NCBI RefSeq assembly: GCF_900187125.1
Contig: NZ_LT906468.1
Coordinates: forward strand, 2,294,001-2,358,000
Direction of reading: 5' to 3'
Length of the DNA stretch: 64,000 nucleotides
DNA from: Sphingobacterium mizutaii
Lineage (GTDB): Bacteria > Bacteroidota > Bacteroidia > Sphingobacteriales > Sphingobacteriaceae
The notes under the pieces are model-generated. The model made no database searches. It was not told the origin of the DNA and saw only the letters and a program-made list of their open reading frames with translations. Both the position numbers and the translations under genes were made by a program. Shown here piece by piece: positions 31,980-39,963 of this stretch (its first letter is position 1; the number at the start of each line of letters is the position of its first letter).

Positions 31980-34085
31980 ATGGATCACAAACATATTTTC
32001 GATAAAGACGGGATTTGCGAAATCTGCAGCCAAACTATGAAAGTTTATAAGAAGGCCAATGCTGATGACTTATTGAAACAAACCAAAAATCATCGAAGTC
32101 ATCAAGGTACTCTTAATGAAAAGTTAGATCAGGAACATATAGAGGACGAAGATCATAATCACGACCTTGATCATGGTCATGATCATTCTCATGCCAGCGA
32201 TGCTAGTGTTTTTGAACTCTTTAAACCTGCTATCATCAGTTTTGCCTTTTTGATCTCTGGTATTTTGTTCGATTATGTGTTTCATTTCCCTTGGTTTCAA
32301 GGTTGGCTAAGACTGGTTTGGTATCTGGCGGCTTATTTGCCAGTAGGTTACCCTGTTTTGAAAGATGCCCTAAAAAGTATTTCAAGAGGCAACTTTTTCT
32401 CCGAATTCTTTCTTATGGGAATTGCAACCATTGGTGCCTTCGCTATTGGTGAATATCCGGAGGGGGTTGCTGTCATGCTATTCTATTCGGTTGGTGAAGC
32501 TTTTCAAACCATGGCTGTTTCCAGAGCCAAAGCCAATATCAAATCCTTATTAGATCAAAGACCTGATGAGGCCACTGTACTTAGAAATGGAAAGCCTGAA
32601 TTGATCAAAGCTGAATTAGTGCAAGTAGGGGATATTGTCCAATTAAAACCAGGTGAAAAACTAGCCCTAGATGGGAAGTTGTTGACCGAATCAGGCTCCT
32701 TCAATACCGCAGCCCTGACTGGAGAAAGTAAACCTGATTCTAAAATCAAAGGTGATCCTGTGCTCGCTGGAATGATCAATCTTCAAACGCTGTCTGAAGT
32801 TGAAATCACCTCGGTATATGAAGACAGTAAACTGAGTAAAATCCTTGAAATGGTGCAACACGCTAGTACACAAAAAGCACCTACAGAATTGTTCATTTCA
32901 AAATTTGCCAAGATTTATACCCCGATTGTCGTATTTCTTGCGATAGGCATCGTATTAATTCCCTATTTCTTTGTCGCTGATTATGTCTTCCAAGATTGGC
33001 TTTATAGAGCTTTGATCTTTTTGGTGGTATCTTGTCCCTGTGCCCTCGTTATCTCGATCCCCCTTGGTTATTTTGGTGGGATTGGAGCCGCCAGCAGGCA
33101 TGGAATCTTGGTCAAAGGAGGGAATTTCCTAGATACTTTAGCCGCTGTTAAGCATGTGGTCATGGATAAAACCGGCACTATGACTGAAGGCGTTTTTAAA
33201 GTCAATGAGGTCAAATTTGATCCTTCAGCGGACCAAGCGCAGATTTTAGATTACGTGAATGAAATTGAAAGCAAAAGTACCCACCCCGTAGCCACAGCCA
33301 TACATGAATACGTGGGCGACGTGAAAGGCCATCTTAACTTAAACCAGGTTGAAGAAATCGCTGGACATGGATTGAAAGCCAATATCGAGGGGAAAGAGGT
33401 TTTGGTTGGGAATTTCAAATTACTTGACCAACATCAAGTCGCTTATCCCCATGCCGATAAGGAAATCGTTTATACAACCATCGCGGTTGCAGTTGACCGT
33501 AAATATATAGGCTATATCACGATTGCCGATAAAATTAAGGAAGGTGCCGACGAAACCATTCGGGCACTGCACGCTGAAGGTATTAAAGTAACCATGTTAA
33601 GTGGTGATAAAACAACAGTCGTAAATGAGGTTGCAAAACTCCTAAAGATTGACTCAGCTTATGGGGATCTTTTGCCTGAAGGTAAGGTAGAGAAGTTAAA
33701 AGAAGTCAAAGCGATAGATAAGATCGTAGCATTTGTCGGTGATGGGGTAAATGATGCACCTGTTGTGGCATTAAGCGATGTTGGGATAGCTATGGGAGGC
33801 TTAGGGTCCGATGCGACCATCGAAACCGCGGATGTGGTAATTCAAGATGACCGGCCTATCAAGATTCCTATGTCCATAAAGATTGGAAGAAAAACCAAGA
33901 AAATTGTGTGGCAGAATATAGGTTTGGCCTTTGCAGTAAAAGCCATCGTCCTGATTTTAGGGGCTGGAGGGATAGCGACGATGTGGGAGGCCGTTTTTGC
34001 CGATGTCGGCGTGGCATTACTAGCTATCCTAAATGCTGTACGGATCCAACGAACAGATTTTAACGAAGATTTTAATAAAAAATAA
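31980..34085 (+). CDS. Heavy-metal P1B-type ATPase (Zn/Cd/Pb exporter type)
   Basis: A 701-residue metal-exporting ATPase. The N-terminus has a small Cys pair (CEICSQTM) and a His/Asp-rich stretch (HNHDLDHGHDHSHA) in place of the usual HMA domain. The core shows the actuator motif TGES, the intramembrane metal motif SCPCALVIS, phosphorylation site DKTGTMTEG (Asp396), the HP motif in STHPVATAI, MLSGD and GDGVNDAP. The last helix has ADVGVALLAILNAVRI, where Asp in DVG and the preceding motifs are typical of the ZntA/CadA group rather than copper pumps. It stands alone; no metal-responsive regulator is adjacent. Confidence 0.93.
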   Translation: MDHKHIFDKDGICEICSQTMKVYKKANADDLLKQTKNHRSHQGTLNEKLDQEHIEDEDHNHDLDHGHDHSHASDASVFELFKPAIISFAFLISGILFDYVFHFPWFQGWLRLVWYLAAYLPVGYPVLKDALKSISRGNFFSEFFLMGIATIGAFAIGEYPEGVAVMLFYSVGEAFQTMAVSRAKANIKSLLDQRPDEATVLRNGKPELIKAELVQVGDIVQLKPGEKLALDGKLLTESGSFNTAALTGESKPDSKIKGDPVLAGMINLQTLSEVEITSVYEDSKLSKILEMVQHASTQKAPTELFISKFAKIYTPIVVFLAIGIVLIPYFFVADYVFQDWLYRALIFLVVSCPCALVISIPLGYFGGIGAASRHGILVKGGNFLDTLAAVKHVVMDKTGTMTEGVFKVNEVKFDPSADQAQILDYVNEIESKSTHPVATAIHEYVGDVKGHLNLNQVEEIAGHGLKANIEGKEVLVGNFKLLDQHQVAYPHADKEIVYTTIAVAVDRKYIGYITIADKIKEGADETIRALHAEGIKVTMLSGDKTTVVNEVAKLLKIDSAYGDLLPEGKVEKLKEVKAIDKIVAFVGDGVNDAPVVALSDVGIAMGGLGSDATIETADVVIQDDRPIKIPMSIKIGRKTKKIVWQNIGLAFAVKAIVLILGAGGIATMWEAVFADVGVALLAILNAVRIQRTDFNEDFNKK

Positions 34086-34088
34086 TGA

Positions 34089-34126
34089 AAAAGGGAACAA
34101 GCATCTGCAAATGTTCCCTTTTCTAT
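34089..34126 (+). terminator. Terminator of the P1B ATPase gene
   Basis: An 11-bp stem (34089-34099 with 34112-34122, arm AAAAGGGAACA) followed by a T-rich tail, between convergent genes. Confidence 0.85.
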
Positions 34127-34143
34127 TTTAGTTATTAATATCC

Positions 34144-34959
34144 TTATTTATCTTTTGCATGATCGTGATGGTGAAGGTCCTTTCCAAAGTTTGGATCAAA
34201 TTGGTTACTAATTACCAAGTTCAGACCCTGATTGTTTTTTATTTTATAGTTATTGGTATATATATCATAATCAATATTGAATGTAGAATTACCATCTTCT
34301 ATGATTGAAGAGTTAGAATTCCAGATTCCTCGCTTGGTTGATATAACCTTTCCATTTGAATAAGTAGCCACCCATACGTAATTTTTTTGCTTCTTTATCT
34401 CGGCCACATTATTTTGGTTATCCTTGATTTCGAAACCAGATTTTATTTTCCCAATGGTTAATTGATAACCTGATTTTGTATGTAACTCGGTTAAATTAGA
34501 CAACCAATCAAAGGTTAGATAATACACTTCACCAGCTTCATCCCGGATGACCATTTGGTTTAATGACTCTTTGAAACTTGACATTGTATTTCCATCAGAA
34601 TCACGGAAATAAGATGTGCCATCACTCTCAATTTCAATTTCTGCCTCATTACCTTCAAGATCTCTCAAGCCCATGACATTATAATAGCGATTAGTTATTT
34701 TCAGGAAATTACTGTGTGAAAATCCAAAATATCCATCTTCTGATAAAAGCATCATCATACCTATGATCCCATTATTGGTATTGGAATAAATCCGCTTGAA
34801 CGGAAATTCCATTAATTTATGTTGTACAACACGATCAAAGATGACGTTGTTCCTATAATAAACAGAAGAATCGAGCTGTTGATCGTCTTCAACCTCTTGA
34901 CCTTTAGAAATTAAAGAGAACATAACAAATAGCATAGTGATGAGAATGGAGTTTTTCAT
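34144..34959 (-). CDS. Uncharacterised exported protein with His-rich tail
   Basis: No family recognised. A 271-residue protein with a signal peptide (residues 1 to about 20, ending ISKGQ). The mature part is acidic and strand-rich with repeated short hairpins (LRDLEGNEAEIEIESDGTSYFRDSDG, VIRDEAGEVYYLTFDWLSNL, IKSGFEIKDNQNNVAEIKK), somewhat like YD/RHS-type repeats. It ends in a possible metal-binding tail, LHHHDHAKDK. It is convergent with the P1B ATPase gene, whose own N-terminus is His-rich, so a shared link to metal handling is possible but unproven. Confidence 0.65.
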   Translation of the reverse strand: MKNSILITMLFVMFSLISKGQEVEDDQQLDSSVYYRNNVIFDRVVQHKLMEFPFKRIYSNTNNGIIGMMMLLSEDGYFGFSHSNFLKITNRYYNVMGLRDLEGNEAEIEIESDGTSYFRDSDGNTMSSFKESLNQMVIRDEAGEVYYLTFDWLSNLTELHTKSGYQLTIGKIKSGFEIKDNQNNVAEIKKQKNYVWVATYSNGKVISTKRGIWNSNSSIIEDGNSTFNIDYDIYTNNYKIKNNQGLNLVISNQFDPNFGKDLHHHDHAKDK

Positions 34960-35064
34960 AATACAGAAGGATTGATTTGGTATACGTCTTACATTTTAAT
35001 TCAATAAATAAACTTGTTTTAGTATGGACTGGGACCGAGACCTAAAGTTTAACTGAAAATAAAA

Positions 35065-36600
35065 TTAAGACATGGGGGTCGCTTGGATTAATTCCTTAAC
35101 GTTTTTCTTTGTTCCCCAGTTAAAAATATGTCTAACTGTTGAAGAATGGTAGGGGATTATGGCTATCATGATTATTACCAATATGTTAATAAGGCATAGG
35201 TAAAGATATAGATCATGTAAGCCCAAAAGATTGGCCTGTTTCTGGAAGTTTAACAAAACTGTTCGATCTACTTTTTCTCCAGTCTCCATGATCTCGGCCA
35301 ATCGAGTTTGATGGGTAAATTGCAACTTATTGAACCAATTACTGATTACGCTTGACCAAAAGACAGTGACAAAAAATGTCCTGACTAAGAGGAACATGAC
35401 AATGCTCTGTAAAAAATCCTTTCCATTCACATTCCCAGCCAAGTAAACCGCCGTGGAAATAAAAGAAATAATAACCGCCATTCCCCTTAATATAATTGGC
35501 AGAATTAAGTAGGATAAGGGTGTATTGATATTAATTAAATTATATAATAAAAAATTGGATGTTAGATAGAAAGAAGCAGAAATTAAAAAGATGGCTTTGC
35601 ATTTTTTGGTTTGCTTGAAATATAGGTATACCAAAATACTTCCCAAGAAATATCCAATTATGACATAAGCGTTAATTTCAGCTTGCTTGGTCGGATTGGA
35701 TGGCAATAAAACATTCATCAAATTACTCAGCAAACTGGTATTGGAATAAAAAATCCCCAAGATAAAGACGGTAAATAGGGTCAAAAATGTGGCTTTATTG
35801 CTGATTACGGAAAAACTGATGATTTTTCTCTTCTTTTTGTAATTCCGATTAAAGAATAAAATAAAAAGAACGATACTCAATACTATTCCCATGATTATGC
35901 TCTTGCTCATCAACCAATTGTTTTGTAAGCCATAGCTTGCAACAAAGGAAAAACAGAGTAAACTGGAGGCCAATAAGATAGTTCCTAACCAGTCGTATTG
36001 AAATAAGGGGACCTTTTTAATATGCTGTGTTTTGAAACAGATAATGACAACCAGAAGCGAAATGAAAAGCATCATGGTCTGGAAATAATAGCCTAATTCC
36101 CAATGTTGCCTAGCTAGGTATGCAGCAATCAATCCCCCTATAATAGGGAAGATCAAGTTCATCGGATAGTAAATGGCATACATCTGGTATCTTTCTCCAG
36201 TAGGCATCAAAAAGGGCATAAGCTCTGATATTAATGCCATGGTCAAGATGATTTTCACACAACCAAATAAAAACATCAACATCACATTAATTAAAGGGGC
36301 ATGGTTTAGGGCCAAACCTAGGTTGATGAACATTAAAATGATCAAACAGAATATGATCAATCTTTTCTTGGGCATAAAAATGGTCAACCTAAAGATCAAA
36401 GAGATCGAACAGACCATTCCTGCACAATAGGCATACATAGCCATGGAAAGATCCGCGGAATTTGCCGCTTGATCAGAAATGATATATGTATAAATGCTAC
36501 TGGGTATTCCGCTACAAAAGGATAAAGAAACTGCAATTAACAGTAGGATGCTCAATTTAAACTTTTGGGGAATCCAATCCCTAAATAAACTATTGCTCAT
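35065..36600 (-). CDS. MFS drug efflux pump, EmrB/DHA2-like
   Basis: A 511-residue inner-membrane protein with about 14 hydrophobic helices, the DHA2-family number. The loop between helices 2 and 3 has a reduced motif A (RLTIFMPKKRLIIF) and helix 5 contains MNLIFPIIGGLIAAYL, comparable to motif C. It begins directly after the stop of the membrane-fusion gene with no gap, forming a marR-emrA-emrB-type operon. Together they would export drugs or toxic compounds via an outer-membrane channel encoded elsewhere; the sequence is divergent, so the substrate is not predictable. Confidence 0.85.
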   Translation of the reverse strand: MSNSLFRDWIPQKFKLSILLLIAVSLSFCSGIPSSIYTYIISDQAANSADLSMAMYAYCAGMVCSISLIFRLTIFMPKKRLIIFCLIILMFINLGLALNHAPLINVMLMFLFGCVKIILTMALISELMPFLMPTGERYQMYAIYYPMNLIFPIIGGLIAAYLARQHWELGYYFQTMMLFISLLVVIICFKTQHIKKVPLFQYDWLGTILLASSLLCFSFVASYGLQNNWLMSKSIIMGIVLSIVLFILFFNRNYKKKRKIISFSVISNKATFLTLFTVFILGIFYSNTSLLSNLMNVLLPSNPTKQAEINAYVIIGYFLGSILVYLYFKQTKKCKAIFLISASFYLTSNFLLYNLININTPLSYLILPIILRGMAVIISFISTAVYLAGNVNGKDFLQSIVMFLLVRTFFVTVFWSSVISNWFNKLQFTHQTRLAEIMETGEKVDRTVLLNFQKQANLLGLHDLYLYLCLINILVIIMIAIIPYHSSTVRHIFNWGTKKNVKELIQATPMS

Positions 36601-37671
36601 CTATATCGAATTTACCACCACATTTAGCCCCACCATCAATTTCTTTAAATCCTCCACCTTATTGTCCTTTGAAAATTCTATCCTTACCGGTATCCGCTGT
36701 TGTACCTTTACAAAATTACCCGTGCTATTATCAACTGGAATGCTGGAATACTTAGAGCCCGTAGCTTCAGAAATGGCCTTAATTTCACCCGTGAATACCA
36801 CATTCGGAATGGCATCTACTGAAAGCTTTACCTTTTTCCCTAAGGCTATCTGCTTCATCTGATTTTCTGTATAATTGGCTGTAACCCACTTTTGTTGGTC
36901 TCTTACGATATTGAACAGTTGCTGACCAGCTTGTACCAATTGTCCTTCTTCTAAAGTGACCCTGCCTAATATTCCATCATAGGGAGCAACAACCACCGTA
37001 TAAGATAAATTGAGCTTAGCCAGATCAAGTGCAGCTCTTGCCCTTAAAATTGCAGCTTCATTGATCCCTGTTTTCCTGCTGGTTTCTTGTGTTGTCAGAT
37101 GAGAGCTTACCCTCTGCGCAGATAATGCCTTATATTTTGCTTTTAGGGATTCATAGTCCGTTTTTACCTGTTCAAATTGATAAACTGCAATAGCATCCTT
37201 GTCCATGAGATCCTTGAAGCGTTTATAATTGACTTCGGCATTTTCCAATCGGGTCTTCAATTCCTCGATATTGGCTTCTGCTATATTTTGACTGTTCCGG
37301 GCAATTTCAACCTCTGTCTGCACTACTGAATTTCCTGCCTTAGCGTCGGCTAAAGCCGCCAAGGCATTTTCCACCTGAATCTTATACTCGTCATTTTCAA
37401 GGATCACCAAAGTATCTCCCTTATGAACAGTTTGATGTTCCTGAAATCGGATATCCTTTATATATCCAGTTACTTTAGTGCTAACTGGATTGATATGTCC
37501 ATCAATCTGTGCATCCTCAGTGAACACACTGTTGTTTAATTGTAGGTAGCTGAGTAATCCCCAACCTATAGCAGCCAAAATAATCAGTACAGAAAGGATA
37601 TTGACACTGTAAATTTTAATCCTTCTGTTTCTTTCCTTTTGACTGATTACTTTATTTGATTCTGTGCTCAT
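36601..37671 (-). CDS. HlyD/EmrA-type membrane fusion protein
   Basis: A 356-residue periplasmic adaptor anchored by one N-terminal helix (IYSVNILSVLIILAAIGWGLLSYL). The biotinyl-lipoyl halves are seen in NPVSTKVTGYIKDIRFQEHQTVHKGDTLVILENDEYK and VAPYDGILGRVTLEEGQLVQAGQQLFNIV, on either side of an alpha-helical hairpin (about 110-215) that would reach the outer-membrane channel. The barrel domain closes the chain. It abuts the MFS gene without a gap and follows marR after 66 bases. That interval holds a candidate operator shared with the marR promoter. Confidence 0.92.
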   Translation of the reverse strand: MSTESNKVISQKERNRRIKIYSVNILSVLIILAAIGWGLLSYLQLNNSVFTEDAQIDGHINPVSTKVTGYIKDIRFQEHQTVHKGDTLVILENDEYKIQVENALAALADAKAGNSVVQTEVEIARNSQNIAEANIEELKTRLENAEVNYKRFKDLMDKDAIAVYQFEQVKTDYESLKAKYKALSAQRVSSHLTTQETSRKTGINEAAILRARAALDLAKLNLSYTVVVAPYDGILGRVTLEEGQLVQAGQQLFNIVRDQQKWVTANYTENQMKQIALGKKVKLSVDAIPNVVFTGEIKAISEATGSKYSSIPVDNSTGNFVKVQQRIPVRIEFSKDNKVEDLKKLMVGLNVVVNSI

Positions 37672-37700
37672 TTATTGTTTCCTATATTTTATTATTGTTA

Positions 37701-37719
37701 AATTAGTTTGATATTGAAC
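37701..37719 (-). promoter_or_regulatory. Candidate MarR operator before emrA
   Basis: Read on the minus strand this is GTTCAATATCAAACTAATT, matching the site at 38211-38229 at 17 of 19 positions. It lies 30-48 bases upstream of the membrane-fusion gene start. Confidence 0.55.
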
Positions 37720-37737
37720 TATTATTTCAAAAAAACA

Positions 37738-38175
37738 CTATTCAATAGCGCTTTTTATCAATCTCAATTGATTGCTGATCTCCGAAATATCCTTGATTTG
37801 AGAATTCTTGATGATTTTTTCATACAACTCTTTTTGAACCGGTTCTAAATGCGATTGGTATTCCCAACCTTTCTCAGTCAACACAATTTTATTGTTTCTC
37901 CTATCGGTAGGGTCGGGGATCCTTTGGACCAAATCCCTTTTGCAAAGATTATCAATCAATGGGGTCACACTTGCTTTACTTTTTTGGACTTCATCCGCAA
38001 TATCTTGCTGGTTTAACTCTTTCTCTCGCCAAAGGACAGCCAATACCTGGACCATTTCGTAAGTGACATCCAATTCTAATTCCTTAACTTTCTGAAAGTA
38101 AAACTGTTTAATCACGACCCTTAAGGAAATGATATCTCTGATTAATTGCTGGACTACTTTATGTTCCTTTGCCAT
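37738..38175 (-). CDS. MarR family transcriptional regulator
   Basis: A 145-residue dimeric winged-helix regulator. Helices for dimerisation (LIRDIISLRVVIKQFYFQKVKEL) lead into the DNA-binding core VTYEMVQVLAVLWREKELNQQDIADEVQKSKASVTPLIDNLCKRDLVQRIPDPTDRRNNKIVLTEKG, with the wing at DPTDRRNNK. It is the first gene of an efflux operon and presumably a repressor released by a transported ligand. A 19-bp sequence in its promoter region recurs before emrA, supporting direct local control. The divergent DUF3050 gene shares the same promoter interval. Confidence 0.93.
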   Translation of the reverse strand: MAKEHKVVQQLIRDIISLRVVIKQFYFQKVKELELDVTYEMVQVLAVLWREKELNQQDIADEVQKSKASVTPLIDNLCKRDLVQRIPDPTDRRNNKIVLTEKGWEYQSHLEPVQKELYEKIIKNSQIKDISEISNQLRLIKSAIE

Positions 38176-38210
38176 TTTCTAATAATTTGTACAAAGTTAA
38201 ACATAAGATA

Positions 38211-38229
38211 GTTAAACATCAAACTAATT
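38211..38229 (+). promoter_or_regulatory. Candidate MarR operator in the marR/DUF3050 interval
   Basis: GTTAAACATCAAACTAATT, 17/19 identical to the minus-strand site at 37701-37719. GTTAAACAT is also repeated just before it (38196-38204 and 38211-38219, 15-base period). Confidence 0.55.
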
Positions 38230-38285
38230 ATTGTAAGGATTATGCAATTTATTGCTTTAATGGAGTAAAAAATATGGGCTATTCC

Positions 38286-38293
38286 TACCTTTG
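38286..38293 (+). promoter_or_regulatory. Candidate -7 element of the DUF3050 gene
   Basis: TACCTTTG matches TAnnTTTG exactly and ends only five bases before the preferred ATG at 38298, which would give a nearly leaderless transcript. Confidence 0.35.
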
Positions 38294-38297
38294 GGCC

Positions 38298-39065
38298 ATG
38301 AAAAATAATGTTCAAGCAATCAACGAGTATATCCAAGCCGAAAGAAATCATCTCCTAAACCATGAATTATACCATAAAATTCAAAAGGTTAAAGACTTAC
38401 AGAAATTTACAGAGGGTCATGTCTATGCAGTTTGGGATTTTATGTCCCTATTGAAAGCATTGCAGATTAAATTAACCTGTACCACGATTCCATGGTTCGC
38501 CAGCCCGTCACCCGTAACCCGGTATTTGATCAATGAAATTGTTCTTGCTGAAGAATCCGATGAATATATTGATGGCCAAAGATTGAGCCATTTCGAGATG
38601 TATATTGACGCCATGAAAGGGATAGGGGCGGATGTTAATCCTATATTAGAGCTGATCCAAAACCTGCAAGCTGGAATTAAGATTAAAGATGCTTTAGATA
38701 ATAGTCAATTGGACTCGAGGATTCAAGATTTTTTAAAATTCACTTTTGATACCATTGAAGCTGGAGAAACCCACAAAATTGCTTCAGCATTTACTTTCGG
38801 TAGAGAAGATCTGATTCCAGATATGTTTACCTCTATATTAACCTCTTTAAAGGAGCAATTTCCAGAATCAGATTTGAAAAAGATTGAATATTATTTTCAG
38901 CGACATATAGAATTGGATGGCGATGAACATGGACCATTAGCCATGAAAATGATCTATGAATTAGCCGATAATGATGAAGCGAAATGGAAAGAGATGGCTG
39001 AGGTTGCTAAATTAGCTTTGAAATTTAGAATTGGTTTATGGGATGCTATTGCTGATTCCATATAG
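38298..39065 (+). CDS. DUF3050 family protein
   Basis: A 255-residue soluble, mainly helical protein of the DUF3050 family, related by fold to heme-oxygenase-like diiron/helical-bundle proteins. Family motifs include LQKFTEGHVYAVWDFMSLLKALQ, TTIPWFASPSPVTRYLINEIVLAEESDEY, SHFEMYIDAM, ETHKIASAFTFGREDLIPDMF and YYFQRHIELDGDEHGPLAMKM; the repeated His and Glu residues are plausible metal ligands. The frame is open to 38169, but the ATG at 38298 starts at the family's normal beginning. It is divergent from marR and may share its control. No reaction has been assigned. Confidence 0.9.
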   Translation: MKNNVQAINEYIQAERNHLLNHELYHKIQKVKDLQKFTEGHVYAVWDFMSLLKALQIKLTCTTIPWFASPSPVTRYLINEIVLAEESDEYIDGQRLSHFEMYIDAMKGIGADVNPILELIQNLQAGIKIKDALDNSQLDSRIQDFLKFTFDTIEAGETHKIASAFTFGREDLIPDMFTSILTSLKEQFPESDLKKIEYYFQRHIELDGDEHGPLAMKMIYELADNDEAKWKEMAEVAKLALKFRIGLWDAIADSI

Positions 39066-39068
39066 CAT

Positions 39069-39105
39069 AAAAAAAGGGATAACGTTTGAGTTATCCCTTT
39101 TTTTT
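39069..39105. terminator. Bidirectional terminator
   Basis: A perfect stem with inner arm AGGGATAAC (extended by A/T pairs), loop GTTTGA, and long A and T runs on either side, between convergent genes. Confidence 0.92.
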
Positions 39106-39114
39106 AGTTTTTCC

Positions 39115-39888
39115 TTACTTTTCTTCTAATTGAATGACCCCCAAATTTTTTGTTTCTCCGGTAGTTACCACAACATCATTGATGGTAGCTGGTTTGAAAT
39201 TCTCATTTGTTGGTTCAATTACAAGCTTATAAGTTCCTTGCATAACCCCTGGGAAATAGAATTTACCTGTTGGTCCGGCCAATGTACCTAAGGTATCAGT
39301 GCCTTGAATAGCAAAGACATGTGGCATAGCAGAAATAGGAGAAATTTCCCCAGTTAATGCTCCGGATACGGCAACCGGAATTGCACGGATCACTGGTTTC
39401 AACATATATTTACCATTTCCAGTTTGATGGATAGATTTTGAAGCATCAAAATCCAAGGCTAGAGTATAGGCTACATGAGGAATCAAATCATCTTGAACTT
39501 TGATTTTTACGCCTGAGGTTTGACCACTTGGCGTCGTCAATTTCTCCCTTACACCATCAACAACAATATAATTATCATCGTCTAAAACCAATCTTACTTC
39601 CTGAAGACGCCCTGAAGGAACATCATGCTCAGCAAGCAACATATAATCACCTTCGCGATAGTGTAAGATATCAAAAGGTTCGATGTCAACATCTATAACC
39701 TCACGACCACCTTCGGTAATAACTTCAATATGATCGATATCTAAGATAATCTGATCATAATACGCTGGTGCATCTGTAATTTTAATCGTTACTGGTGTTG
39801 TACCATCTGTAGTTTTCGAGTCGTCAGTACTGCAACTCGATAAGCTTAAGGCAACCATAGCTACCGATAATCCAAGTAATGCTTTCAT
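39115..39888 (-). CDS. DUF4382 lipoprotein
   Basis: A 257-residue lipoprotein with lipobox SLSSC (Cys at residue 19). The first domain (about 30-160) is DUF4382: VTIKITDAPAYYDQIILDIDHIEVI, DILHYREGDYMLLAEHDVPSGRLQEVRLVLDDDNYIVVDG and IKVQDDLIPHVAYTLALDFDASKSI. The C-terminal part (about 175-257) looks like a carboxypeptidase-regulatory-type Ig fold (GKFYFPGVMQGTYKLVIEPTNENFKPATINDVVVTTGET). It is probably an outer-membrane surface or periplasmic protein; function unknown. Single-gene unit. Confidence 0.9.
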   Translation of the reverse strand: MKALLGLSVAMVALSLSSCSTDDSKTTDGTTPVTIKITDAPAYYDQIILDIDHIEVITEGGREVIDVDIEPFDILHYREGDYMLLAEHDVPSGRLQEVRLVLDDDNYIVVDGVREKLTTPSGQTSGVKIKVQDDLIPHVAYTLALDFDASKSIHQTGNGKYMLKPVIRAIPVAVSGALTGEISPISAMPHVFAIQGTDTLGTLAGPTGKFYFPGVMQGTYKLVIEPTNENFKPATINDVVVTTGETKNLGVIQLEEK

Positions 39889-39963
39889 AGTAATTTTCGT
39901 TATTTCATTATTTTTAGCAAAACCTGTACCATTTTAACTATAGATGAATTTATTGTTAAATAA

